Assembly (NCBI GenBank): GCA_002389905.1
Contig: DGRE01000058.1
Location: 1 to 64,000 of the forward strand
DNA length: 64,000 nucleotides
Source of the DNA: Hungatella sp. UBA4396
GTDB taxonomy: Bacteria > Bacillota > Clostridia > Lachnospirales > Lachnospiraceae
Reading direction: 5' to 3'
Shown here: positions 32,990 through 41,405 of the stretch, one piece after another
Layout: each line of letters starts with the position of its first letter
How positions within the stretch are numbered: position 1 is the first letter of the stretch
Translations under genes and position numbers: made by a program
Notes under the pieces: model-generated
What the model saw: only the letters and a program-made list of their open reading frames with translations
Told to the model about the DNA's origin: nothing
Databases searched by the model: none

Positions 32990-34492
32990 CTAAACTCCCG
33001 GTCCTATAGGGCCTTGGGAAGATTCGCCTCCCGGTCCCTCCGATGTTGCCGGAGGAGCGGGCGGCAGTTCTGCCGGAGGCGTCTCTGCGGGCACACTTTC
33101 TCCCGGAGGTACAGGCACACTTTCTTCCGGCTGTACAGGCTGAACTGTTACAGGCGCCGCAGGACCCACTCTTATAATGGCCTTTGAGGGATTATAAGTG
33201 TCTGTATGAAGAATTTCCCGGCTCTGCTCCACGCCGTCAACATAAATGATCTTCCAAAGCCTGGACTTGATTCCCGTGTGTGCCGACTGGACCTGGTTTC
33301 TGCTGCCCGGAGCCATGGCAGGGTCCACAATCTCCTTGGGAGCTCCCGGGTCCGTGACCTTTAAGGTTTCGGAAACAAAATCAAAGGTGCGGTTTGCCGG
33401 TCTGGTTTCCTTGCCGTATATGGTAAAGGTAAGGGTCTTTCCGGAAATGCTTCCTTCTACAAAAATGGGGGTGCTGTAATTATTGCTAAATTTCAAATCC
33501 TTGTAGGTGCCTGCAATGGCAGCATCCTCGGAAGGCTTTACATAAGTTACAATCATAGAATGATTCTGCCTCTGAACAACGGCAAGCTCTGCCCGGAGCA
33601 CTGCATTGTAAAGGGTGGTGGAAATCTGGCATACGCCGCCGCCTACGCTGTCGATTACCTGCCCGTTTTCATAGGCTGCCGCAGTGGCATAGCCGTTAGC
33701 TACGGTAAAGGGATGCATGCATTCGTAACCGGAAAGAGTCTCTCCCGGCATCAGCACCCGTCCGTTGATCTTACTGGCTCCAACCTTTAAGTTAGTGGAC
33801 CGGGAAACCCCGCTTGAAGCAAAACTGGTGGAAAATGTTCCCAATTCATCCTGAATGGAAGCCAGATCCTCTGTCAGGATATCAGGTTTTTTCTCTTCAA
33901 CCACAGCCACCGCATTGACAGGCTCTTTAAGCCCTTCAGCAAGAGCTGTGTCAAGGGCCAGTTTTGTCGCCCCGATGTCCACCGACTTTCCGATGACCGA
34001 GGGAGTCACCACAAAAGCGCCGTTTTGCCTGACAATGGTGGCATTCCTTGCCTCTGTCTCCACAGGCGCGCACTTTTCTGCCACAAAGGCGGCCACCTTT
34101 CCCTCATCAAGAGCTGTCTCCAGAGGAATGATGACATGGTTCTTTTCAATGTCCTTCTTATTTAAATACCGCTTGATTAGATTTCCGCCCTGCCAGGCTG
34201 ATGCGGCCTGGGATACTGCCTCCGGATTGCTCCAGTGAAATCCCAGCTCCTTTGCCGTGGTTTCCACAGGCTGTCCGTCCACCACCAAAGTGATCTTCTG
34301 GCCTTCCATTTCATCTACCAGCCCCTGGATCTTTTGACCGGCCTCCTCTTCTGTCATGCCTCCCAGATTGTGTTCTCCTACATAAATTCCATCGGGAAGG
34401 GAATCAGCCATGGCATGGATGGGGGAGAGAACTCCTACTCCTGCTGCCAGAATCACTGCTGCCAGGCTCATCGACAATATTTTCTTTTTCAT
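32990..34492 (-). CDS. Secreted VanW-family protein with peptidoglycan-binding-like domains
   Basis: The 500-residue protein has a signal peptide (about 3-30, ending near HAMA), two PG_binding_4-type repeats (about 40-220) and the VanW domain (about 225-360, with FSTSFASSGVSRSTNLK and VGGGVCQISTTLYNAVL). A G5-like domain follows, then a Pro/Glu-rich tail from about 450. VanW proteins are envelope-associated and of unknown biochemical role; the name does not imply vancomycin resistance. ATG 34492 is favoured since GAGGA is 6 bases before it. Confidence 0.88.
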   Translation of the reverse strand: MKKKILSMSLAAVILAAGVGVLSPIHAMADSLPDGIYVGEHNLGGMTEEEAGQKIQGLVDEMEGQKITLVVDGQPVETTAKELGFHWSNPEAVSQAASAWQGGNLIKRYLNKKDIEKNHVIIPLETALDEGKVAAFVAEKCAPVETEARNATIVRQNGAFVVTPSVIGKSVDIGATKLALDTALAEGLKEPVNAVAVVEEKKPDILTEDLASIQDELGTFSTSFASSGVSRSTNLKVGASKINGRVLMPGETLSGYECMHPFTVANGYATAAAYENGQVIDSVGGGVCQISTTLYNAVLRAELAVVQRQNHSMIVTYVKPSEDAAIAGTYKDLKFSNNYSTPIFVEGSISGKTLTFTIYGKETRPANRTFDFVSETLKVTDPGAPKEIVDPAMAPGSRNQVQSAHTGIKSRLWKIIYVDGVEQSREILHTDTYNPSKAIIRVGPAAPVTVQPVQPEESVPVPPGESVPAETPPAELPPAPPATSEGPGGESSQGPIGPGV

Positions 34493-34545
34493 ATTCATTC
34501 CTCATTGCTTGCTGGGTCAATACAGTATCTCCGTTTTTCCTGATT

Positions 34546-34659
34546 TTACAGGACGCTCAGCACCACGGGAACTATCATTGAAGCTATCAGCAGAACTACT
34601 ACCGCAATCATGACTGCAGATAAAACTTTTTTATTTTTTCTATTGTTAAAATTCATCAT
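34546..34659 (-). CDS. Small single-pass membrane protein (37 aa, DUF4044/Prli42-like)
   Basis: A 37-residue frame begins at ATG 34659, 7 bases after GAGGTG. It has a basic start (NNRKNKK) followed by one hydrophobic helix (VLSAVMIAVVVLLIASMIV) to the end. This layout matches the tiny conserved membrane proteins of Firmicutes annotated DUF4044 or, in Listeria, the stressosome anchor Prli42. It is located 6 bases after the exonuclease gene stop and is probably cotranscribed. Homology is suggested by pattern only. Confidence 0.65.
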   Translation of the reverse strand: MMNFNNRKNKKVLSAVMIAVVVLLIASMIVPVVLSVL

Positions 34660-34665
34660 TTCGTA

Positions 34666-35382
34666 TCACCTCTCTCTTATTCTTCCATACTGTGCTATGA
34701 TTCTATCCGTAATTCTGGATATTTCATTTCTGGACAAATGATCTGTCTGCACAGATAAAACTATTTTATGATATTTTAATAAATCCTGCAAGTGTTCTTT
34801 TTGCCTTTTTGAAGCAGGCTGATCCCTTTTTACCTTATAAATCAGGTTTTGAGAACCAAATACGGAAGATTCTTCCTCTCCGTGGTGTTTTATCATCTCC
34901 TGATAGAGAAAATGGGACGCCCTGGCGTCCGCCAAAGCCCGGTGGCTTAAATTCATTTCCACTCCAAAATATTCACAGGCTGCCTTTAAGTTCTTCTTTT
35001 CCTCAGGGGGCATAAACCTTCTGGCCAGCTTTAAGGTATCAATTCCCCGGCGCTCAAAGTTAAGGCTCTGATTTACTGCCGCACGTTTTAGAAAGCTGTA
35101 ATCAAAGATCACATGATGGCCTAAAAGGGGCAGGTCTCCTGCAAACTCCAGAAACGCTTTTATCACTTCCCCAATTTCCGGGGCAGACTCCACCTGATCA
35201 TCACTGATTCCAGTAAGGGCTGCCACCTCTTCCTCCAGCTTGCGGTGAGGATTTACAAAGGTTTCATAAACTTCCCTTATCTGTCCGTCCAGGACCCGCA
35301 CCGCACCGATCTCAATGACCTTATCCAGTTTTGGGTCCAGGCCTGTTGTCTCCAAATCCACCGCAATATAAGATGATACCAT
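34666..35382 (-). CDS. DnaQ/PolC-type DEDDh 3'-5' exonuclease
   Basis: The 238-residue protein has the exonuclease core: motif I AVDLETTGLDP, motif II HHVIFDYSFL and motif III (DEDDh) LSHRALADARA. This is the proofreading fold of PolC and DNA polymerase epsilon subunits as a stand-alone protein. The last ~70 residues contain a basic region (KVKRDQPASKRQKEHLQDLL) with no clear domain. It lies one base after nth, fitting a DNA repair pair. The actual substrate is unknown. Confidence 0.88.
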   Translation of the reverse strand: MVSSYIAVDLETTGLDPKLDKVIEIGAVRVLDGQIREVYETFVNPHRKLEEEVAALTGISDDQVESAPEIGEVIKAFLEFAGDLPLLGHHVIFDYSFLKRAAVNQSLNFERRGIDTLKLARRFMPPEEKKNLKAACEYFGVEMNLSHRALADARASHFLYQEMIKHHGEEESSVFGSQNLIYKVKRDQPASKRQKEHLQDLLKYHKIVLSVQTDHLSRNEISRITDRIIAQYGRIRER

Positions 35383-35383
35383 C

Positions 35384-36061
35384 TTAATGTTCTCCTTTTC
35401 CAGCCTTCACCGGCATGGCGCTGGGGCACAGTTCCTGCAAAAAGCATTGCCCGCACTTGGGGCTTCTGGCAACGCAGATGGTTCTTCCCAAGGTGATGAT
35501 ATGGATATTCCATAAGATCCAATGCTCCTTTGGAAGCACCTTCATCAGCTCATATTCGATCTTTTCCGGGTCCTCTGCCTTTGCAAAACCCAGTTTTCTG
35601 GAAATCCGCTTCACATGGGTGTCCACCACAATGCTGGGTTCGTTATAGATATTTCCCCGGATGACATTGGCTGTTTTTCGCCCCACTCCTGCCAGGGAGG
35701 TCAGCTCCTCTATGGTGGATGGCACTTCTCCGCCAAATTTCTCCACCAGATCCTTACAGCAGGATATGATATTCTTTGCCTTCATATGATAAAAGCCCAG
35801 GGAGTGGATATCCTTCTCCAGCTCTTTTAAATCCGCCTGGGCAAAGCTTTGGGGAGAATCGTATTTTTTAAATAAATCCACTGTCACCATGTTCACCCTG
35901 GCATCGGTGCACTGGGCGCTTAAAATAACTGCGATTAAAAGCTGCCACGGGGTTTCATGGTTTAAGTAGCAGATGAATTCTGTTCCATATTCCCGGTCAA
36001 GAGCTTCCAGCACTTTTAATACTCTGGCCTTCTGCTCTGCTTTTGTTTCTTTTCTTGCCAT
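35384..36061 (-). CDS. nth: Endonuclease III
   Basis: The 225-residue DNA glycosylase/AP lyase removes oxidised pyrimidines. The helix-hairpin-helix LTSLAGVGRKTANVI carries the catalytic Lys. The catalytic Asp is in IVVDTHVKRISRKL. The C-terminal 4Fe-4S loop has the exact C-x6-C-x2-C-x5-C spacing (CVARSPKCGQCFLQELC). The start has GGAGG 5 bases upstream and lies 46 bases inside the end of the radical SAM gene, so translation is coupled. Confidence 0.96.
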   Translation of the reverse strand: MARKETKAEQKARVLKVLEALDREYGTEFICYLNHETPWQLLIAVILSAQCTDARVNMVTVDLFKKYDSPQSFAQADLKELEKDIHSLGFYHMKAKNIISCCKDLVEKFGGEVPSTIEELTSLAGVGRKTANVIRGNIYNEPSIVVDTHVKRISRKLGFAKAEDPEKIEYELMKVLPKEHWILWNIHIITLGRTICVARSPKCGQCFLQELCPSAMPVKAGKGEH

Positions 36062-37821
36062 TCATTCCTCCATATGCCAATCTCATAATCTGCCGCATTA
36101 TGGGATAAGGCATCTCGTTTCTTATAATCAAAAAGCACCGCCCTTCCATCCCGGAATACCTCGATGTGGGCCATTTTGATCAGTTGTCTTGCCTCAAAGC
36201 CTTCGTATCCTTCTTTTAAATAGCAAAAGGAAAGGGCTTCCTCTGCAAAAAATTCCCTCACCCGGGCCTTAAAGGATTCCTGGTCCGCTGCAAAGGAAGG
36301 ACGGCTTTTTAAATTCTCTCTTAAATACAGATCATATACCAGAAGATCCTGATACTTGGGAAGCTTTTCCGGCACCAGGGTCCCGATAAACTGTTCCAGT
36401 ATATCATACCGCGCCATGCGGCTGTGGCTGATCCCAAAAAGCCCATGACTTTCGTAATATTCGGCCAGGGCTTCAAACAGATCAAAAGGCGTTTCAAATT
36501 CCCTGCAAAGCTCTTTTATGGTAAGCCGGAACTGGCCGCTGTTTCCATAGACCTCCAGCATTTCTTCCAAAGCCTTTAATTTTAAAATCTCACCGTAATC
36601 AAGCCATTTGGTAGACAGAACCTCATAGGGCGTCTTCTGCCTGAATTTCAAGCCGTATTCCTCCGCCATTTCTGCCATATAGGAGCCTTTCAGAACCTTT
36701 AAAAAGCCAAGCTGAAGCTGCTCCGGCTTCATATCCCAGACCTGGTTAAAGGAATTGCGGAAGCTTTCGTAGTCTTCGTAAGGAAGTCCTGCAATCAGAT
36801 CCAGATGCTGATGGATATTTCCAAAGCTGTTGATGCGGGCCACTGCATTTTTTAACAGAGTCAAATCCATGTTCCGCCGGATTTCCTTTATGGTACGGGG
36901 GTTGGTGCTCTGAACCCCGATTTCAAGCTGGATCAGCCCCGGCCTCATGCGGGACATCAGCTCCAGCTCCTCTTCATTTAAAAGGTCCGCAGAAATCTCA
37001 AAGTGGAAGTTGGTCACCCCATTGTCGTGCTCTATAATATGGCGCCAGATTTCCCTGGTATGATTCCTGCTGCAATTAAAGGTTCTGTCCACGAATTTCA
37101 CCTGGGGAACCCTTTTCTCAATGAAAAAATCCAGTTCCTTTAAAACCAGGGACGTATCCCTTAAGCGCACCGACTTGTCCAGGGAGGAAAGGCAGTAGCT
37201 GCAGGAAAATGGACAGCCCCGGCTGCTTTCGTAATAAATAATGCGGTTTTCAAAGCCTGACAGGCTTTCATACAAAAAAGGGATGGAACTCATGTCTGCT
37301 GCTGTTTTTAAAGGATTTTCAATGACAGCCCCATCTTCATTTCTCACCGCCACTCCGTCTATGGTACAGAGGGCGGAAACCTTGTCCTTCTTATGGGATC
37401 GGTTTCCTTTTAAATAGGCCCGCACCACCTTTAAAAAGGTTTCTTCCCCTTCTCCCGTCATGATCCCGTAAACCGACCGTTCCTGTTCCAGTATCCGGGA
37501 AGCGTCATAAGACACTTCAGGACCTCCCAGCCAGATCTCCACATGAGGGAGAATCTTAGGAAGGTCCCGGACCAGTTCCAAGACAAAGGCAATGTTCCAG
37601 ATGTAGCAGGAAAATCCCACTGCATCCGGTTTCCGGTTGTAAATATCCTTTAAAACCTCATCGGGCTGATTGTTAATGGTATATTCCCCGGTTTCAATCT
37701 GAAAGCTTCCATCCTCCAGTTCCCGTTCCTTCCCATAGGCTTTGGCATAAGCCTTTAAGCTGTAAATGGCCGGATTGGAGTGAATATACTTGGCATTGAC
37801 AGCCGCCAATAAAAACTTCAT
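36016..37821 (-). CDS. B12-binding domain radical SAM protein (DUF4080 family)
   Basis: The 601-residue protein has an N-terminal cobalamin-binding-like Rossmann domain (about 1-140, WLGGPEVSYDA, GEGEETF) and a radical SAM core with SRGCPFSCSYC (Cys 203, 207, 210; C-x3-C-x2-C). LIQLEIGVQSTN and DLIAGLPYED follow, and then a C-terminal DUF4080-type region. It should ligate a 4Fe-4S cluster and cleave SAM; the substrate is unknown. The family is widespread in anaerobes. It sits between dCMP deaminase and nth in a closely packed run. Confidence 0.88.
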   Translation of the reverse strand: MKFLLAAVNAKYIHSNPAIYSLKAYAKAYGKERELEDGSFQIETGEYTINNQPDEVLKDIYNRKPDAVGFSCYIWNIAFVLELVRDLPKILPHVEIWLGGPEVSYDASRILEQERSVYGIMTGEGEETFLKVVRAYLKGNRSHKKDKVSALCTIDGVAVRNEDGAVIENPLKTAADMSSIPFLYESLSGFENRIIYYESSRGCPFSCSYCLSSLDKSVRLRDTSLVLKELDFFIEKRVPQVKFVDRTFNCSRNHTREIWRHIIEHDNGVTNFHFEISADLLNEEELELMSRMRPGLIQLEIGVQSTNPRTIKEIRRNMDLTLLKNAVARINSFGNIHQHLDLIAGLPYEDYESFRNSFNQVWDMKPEQLQLGFLKVLKGSYMAEMAEEYGLKFRQKTPYEVLSTKWLDYGEILKLKALEEMLEVYGNSGQFRLTIKELCREFETPFDLFEALAEYYESHGLFGISHSRMARYDILEQFIGTLVPEKLPKYQDLLVYDLYLRENLKSRPSFAADQESFKARVREFFAEEALSFCYLKEGYEGFEARQLIKMAHIEVFRDGRAVLFDYKKRDALSHNAADYEIGIWRNEWQEKKQKQSRRPEY

Positions 37822-37822
37822 A

Positions 37823-38317
37823 TTAAACCTCGATCTCTATTTTTCTTCCTGTGGATTCGTACTGGTAATAACGGACCCCTGCCGCGTTCATCATCCGCTT
37901 GGATGCATTGACAGCCGGAGTGTCGGCGTACTTGTCCGAGCCGTATACAACGGTTTTGATTCCAGCCTGTATAATGGCCTTGGCACATTCATTGCATGGA
38001 AACAGGGTTACATAAAGCTTGCTGCCTTCCAGACTTCCTCCCCTGTAATTAAGAATAGCATTTAATTCACTGTGGGTGGAATAGAAATATTTGGAATTAT
38101 AGGGGTCTTCCTCTTCACTTTCCTTGGTCCAGGGAAATTCATCATCAGAGCAGCCCAGAGGAAATCCGTTGTAGCCCATGGATAAAATCTTATTATCCTG
38201 GCTGACAATACAGGCGCCCACCTGAGTGCTGGGGTCCTTGGAACGCTTCCCTGAAAGAAGGGCCACTCCCATAAAATACTCGTCCCATGTAATGTAATCT
38301 TCTCTCTTTCCAGACAT
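37823..38317 (-). CDS. comEB: Deoxycytidylate deaminase (ComEB-type)
   Basis: The 164-residue zinc enzyme deaminates dCMP to dUMP for thymidylate synthesis. Zinc and catalytic residues are in THSELNAI (His and Glu) and LFPCNECAKAII (two Cys). KDPSTQVGACIV at the N-terminus is also typical. GGAG lies upstream of the ATG. It is one base from the radical SAM gene and 14 bases from the Sua5 gene. The gene name follows Bacillus usage and implies nothing about competence. Confidence 0.92.
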   Translation of the reverse strand: MSGKREDYITWDEYFMGVALLSGKRSKDPSTQVGACIVSQDNKILSMGYNGFPLGCSDDEFPWTKESEEEDPYNSKYFYSTHSELNAILNYRGGSLEGSKLYVTLFPCNECAKAIIQAGIKTVVYGSDKYADTPAVNASKRMMNAAGVRYYQYESTGRKIEIEV

Positions 38318-38331
38318 ATCTGTTTCTCCTT

Positions 38332-39393
38332 TTACGTTCTGATAATATGGTATCCTGCCGCCTTTACCAGACGGTTCATAATGGCCTGTCCCAAATGATC
38401 CTTGGAAAAGCTTTCGGAATAAATATAATCCGCTTCCAGATCATCAAATTCCCTCAGCACAGAATAAAGGCTGTGGGCTAAGGTCTCTTCCTTTGTCCGG
38501 ATTCCTAAGCTGCGGACAATTCCATGGGGATAACTTTCTCTGGTTTCTTCCGTACATATGATTCCCACCCGGAAGCCTTTGGAAAGCCTTTCCTCCACCA
38601 GACGGTTAATGGTCTTTACCACGTCCTTCATCTCTCCCTCTACCAGGGTCAGTTCTGCCTTGGGGGCGTAATGCTTGTATTTCATTCCCGGCGCCTTTGG
38701 CTTGACTTTGGCCTTCATAGGGCCTGTGGCAATGGCAGGGTCTAGGTGGATTTCCTGTCCAAGGATGCTGGAAGCCATTTCCTGAGTGACGGCGCCGGGT
38801 CTTAAGATAACCGGTTCCTCTCCCGACACATCGATGATGGTGGATTCCACACCAATTCCAACCGCACCTCCATCCAGGATCATGTCTATTTTCCCGTTCA
38901 TATCCTGCCACACATGATCTGCCGTGGTAGGGCTTGGACGCCCGGAGGTGTTGGCACTGGGCGCTGCCACCGGAACTCCTGCAAGGCGAATGAGGGCATT
39001 TGCTATGGGGTCAGCGGGCATACGGACCGCCACTGTATCAAGGCCGCCTGTTGTGCCATAGGGAACCAGCCCGCTTTTGGGAAAAATAAGGGTCAGGGGA
39101 CCGGGCCAAAAGGCTTCCATCAGCTTTTTTCCCGACTCCGGGACCTGGGAAACCAGGGGAATTAAGTCGTCGAAATCAGCAATATGGGCAATCAAAGGGT
39201 TATCGGAAGGTCTTCCCTTTGCCTCGTAGATTTTCTTCGCCGCTTCTTCATTTAAGGCGTTGGCTCCCAGGCCGTAGACTGTTTCCGTGGGAAATGCTAC
39301 CAGACCGCCGTTTTTTAATATCTCCGCAGGTTTTTTTAACAATTCCTCCTCCGGATGTTCTTTATTTTCTATTATAATTCGTTCTGTTTTCAT
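38332..39393 (-). CDS. ywlC: L-threonylcarbamoyladenylate synthase (Sua5/YwlC)
   Basis: The 353-residue protein makes threonylcarbamoyl-AMP for the universal tRNA t6A37 modification. The YrdC-fold N-domain has GGLVAFPTETVYGLGANA, EAKGRPSDNPLIAH and the block PVAAPSANTSGRPSPT. The C-terminal Sua5 domain follows a linker (APGMKYKHYAPKAEL). The long, two-domain form is standard in Bacilli and Clostridia. It heads the leftward cluster and is divergent from asnA. Confidence 0.95.
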   Translation of the reverse strand: MKTERIIIENKEHPEEELLKKPAEILKNGGLVAFPTETVYGLGANALNEEAAKKIYEAKGRPSDNPLIAHIADFDDLIPLVSQVPESGKKLMEAFWPGPLTLIFPKSGLVPYGTTGGLDTVAVRMPADPIANALIRLAGVPVAAPSANTSGRPSPTTADHVWQDMNGKIDMILDGGAVGIGVESTIIDVSGEEPVILRPGAVTQEMASSILGQEIHLDPAIATGPMKAKVKPKAPGMKYKHYAPKAELTLVEGEMKDVVKTINRLVEERLSKGFRVGIICTEETRESYPHGIVRSLGIRTKEETLAHSLYSVLREFDDLEADYIYSESFSKDHLGQAIMNRLVKAAGYHIIRT

Positions 39394-39574
39394 AGTCTTT
39401 GCTCTTTCCTTTTCGCTTTCCTAATCATATCACAGGGGCAGTGACCATGCAACTTTTTTACCGTGACACGGGACTTTAAACTTGATTTTCCAGAATTATG
39501 AAGAAAACAATGGTTGCAGGATTTCTATAATAATGATACCATTAAAAAAACATTTTATTTTGGAGGAACACCAC

Positions 39575-40582
39575 ATGGCACTGATTATACCCAAAGGTTA
39601 CGACCCCAGGCTCTCGGTACGGGAGACCCAGGAGGCTATCAAATACATAAGGGATACGTTTCAGAAGGAATTCGGAAAAGAAATGAACCTGGAACGTATT
39701 TCAGCTCCTCTGTTCGTGGAAAAAAGCAGCGGTTTAAATGACAACTTAAACGGCATAGAGCGTCCGGTGGCTTTTGATCTTTTAGGCATTCCCGGTGAAA
39801 CCATTGAAGTGGTTCAGTCCCTGGCTAAATGGAAGCGTATGGCCCTTTATGAATACGGCTTCCTGCCCGGAGAAGGGCTTTACACCAATATGAACGCAAT
39901 CCGCAGGGATGAAGAGATGGATAATCTCCACTCCTGCTACGTGGACCAGTGGGATTGGGAAAAGGTCATTACCAAAGAGGAACGGAATGAGGAAACCTTA
40001 AAGGAAACCGTCCGTACCATTTTTAAGATCATCAAGCATATGGAGCATGAAGTATGGTATAAATATCCCAATGCCGTTAAGAAGCTTCCCGAGGACATCA
40101 CCTTCATCACTTCCCAGGAATTGGAGGACCGTTTCCCTGATAAGGCTCCAAAGGAAAGGGAAAACCTCATCACAAAGGAATACGGCTGCGTTTTCCTCAT
40201 GAAAATCGGAGAGAAACTGAGTAATGGAGAGCCTCATGACGGAAGAGCTCCTGACTACGATGACTGGCAGTTAAACGGAGATATCCTCTTCTGGTTTGAA
40301 AATTTAAACTGCGCCCTGGAAATCTCCAGCATGGGAATCCGGGTAGATGAAAAATCCCTGGCAGAACAGCTTGTAAAGGCTGGCTGCGAAGACCGCAAAA
40401 GTCTTCCATACCACAGAATGCTGTTAAATGGGGAACTGCCTTACACCATTGGAGGAGGCATCGGACAGTCCCGTCTCTGTATGCTCTTACTGGACCGTGC
40501 CCACGTGGGAGAGGTTCAGGCCAGCATCTGGCCTTCTGAAATGCGCAAGGAGTGCAGGGAACACAAAATTTTCCTTCTTTAA
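39575..40582 (+). CDS. asnA: Aspartate-ammonia ligase (asparagine synthetase A)
   Basis: The 335-residue class II aaRS-like enzyme makes asparagine from aspartate, ammonia and ATP. ATG 39575 is chosen because GGAGG is 9 bases upstream and the protein then begins ALIIPKGYDPRLS, the normal AsnA start; the in-frame extension to 39482 has no site. Diagnostic blocks include SSGLNDNLNGIERPV, WDWEKVI and TIGGGIGQSRLCMLLL. It is monocistronic with its own terminator. Confidence 0.96.
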   Translation: MALIIPKGYDPRLSVRETQEAIKYIRDTFQKEFGKEMNLERISAPLFVEKSSGLNDNLNGIERPVAFDLLGIPGETIEVVQSLAKWKRMALYEYGFLPGEGLYTNMNAIRRDEEMDNLHSCYVDQWDWEKVITKEERNEETLKETVRTIFKIIKHMEHEVWYKYPNAVKKLPEDITFITSQELEDRFPDKAPKERENLITKEYGCVFLMKIGEKLSNGEPHDGRAPDYDDWQLNGDILFWFENLNCALEISSMGIRVDEKSLAEQLVKAGCEDRKSLPYHRMLLNGELPYTIGGGIGQSRLCMLLLDRAHVGEVQASIWPSEMRKECREHKIFLL

Positions 40583-40592
40583 ATTAAAAAGT

Positions 40593-40630
40593 GGTCATTG
40601 CAGAGGTGTATTGCTGCAATGACCGTTTGT
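40593..40630 (+). terminator. asnA terminator
   Basis: GGTCATTGCAG (40593-40603) pairs perfectly with CTGCAATGACC (40614-40624), followed by GTTTGTTTTAT. It lies about 10 bases after the asnA stop and may also serve the convergent amidase gene. Confidence 0.85.
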
Positions 40631-40631
40631 T

Positions 40632-41327
40632 TTATCTTCCATTTAAATATTCCATAATTCCCATGTGGATGGTCCATGCCATCCGATCCTGGTAGTCCTC
40701 TGTATTCAAAAGAGCCGCCTCCTTCCAGTTGGTCAGGAAACCGCATTCCACAATGACAATAGGAGTCTTTACATGCAAAAGCAGGTAATAATTATCATTG
40801 GGTTTTGCCAATCTGGTGTTTTTCTCTCCCAGCACGTAATCAAATCTCTTTTGCAGTATTTCAGCCAGCTTCTTCCCTTTTTCCGACCGTTTATAGTAAA
40901 ATACCTGTCCTCCGTAAACCTCCTCCTGGTGATAGCTGTTCTGATGAATGCTCACAGTGAGAGCGGGTTTTGCCTTGTTGATGATTTCACAGCGCTTATT
41001 CATATCAGCCACCTTTTTTCTGCTGTCCTTTTCAGAATAAAGGCCGTTGTCATCTTTCCTGGTCAAAATCACTTCCACGTCAGAGGCTTCCAGATACTTT
41101 TGCAGCCGTTTGGCTATCTGCAGGTTGATATCCTTTTCCAGACTTCCGTCAACCCCGATTTTGCCCGGATCATTTCCTCCGTGTCCTGCATCTATCACTA
41201 CCACAGGCTTTTCTTTTCCTGTCTTTACACTGATTCCTGCGGCCATTTTTCCGGCACGGCTGGATATTATGTATACCAATACCAGCAAAAGCACTGCCAT
41301 AAATGGTTCCCATCTTTTTAATTTCAC
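40632..41327 (-). CDS. cwlD: N-acetylmuramoyl-L-alanine amidase, CwlD type
   Basis: The 231-residue protein has a signal anchor (about 9-25) and an Amidase_3 zinc domain. IDAGHGGNDPG (His about 49), SLEKDINL (Glu about 64) and SIHQNSYH supply the zinc ligands, and VIVECGFLTN the catalytic Glu. It hydrolyses the amide between MurNAc and the peptide. The size and anchor match CwlD, which makes muramic delta-lactam in spore cortex. It starts at GTG with TAGGTAG upstream. A role in sporulation is inferred. Confidence 0.87.
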   Translation of the reverse strand: MKLKRWEPFMAVLLLVLVYIISSRAGKMAAGISVKTGKEKPVVVIDAGHGGNDPGKIGVDGSLEKDINLQIAKRLQKYLEASDVEVILTRKDDNGLYSEKDSRKKVADMNKRCEIINKAKPALTVSIHQNSYHQEEVYGGQVFYYKRSEKGKKLAEILQKRFDYVLGEKNTRLAKPNDNYYLLLHVKTPIVIVECGFLTNWKEAALLNTEDYQDRMAWTIHMGIMEYLNGR

Positions 41328-41405
41328 ATTTTCTACCTAATATGTTTTCTTAATGAATTATATCTTTCTGTGAATTAAAAAAGAACCGTTCCCATGACTT
41401 TCCCT

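Noticed and set aside
30940..34490. Vancomycin resistance locus suggested by the VanW-family gene
   Set aside because: No vanH, vanA/B ligase or vanX is present; VanW-family proteins are common envelope proteins in these bacteria.
40665..41321. A 218-codon plus-strand frame opposite cwlD
   Set aside because: Antisense to the amidase gene, Cys/Leu/Phe-rich low-complexity translation and no start site; rejected as a shadow.
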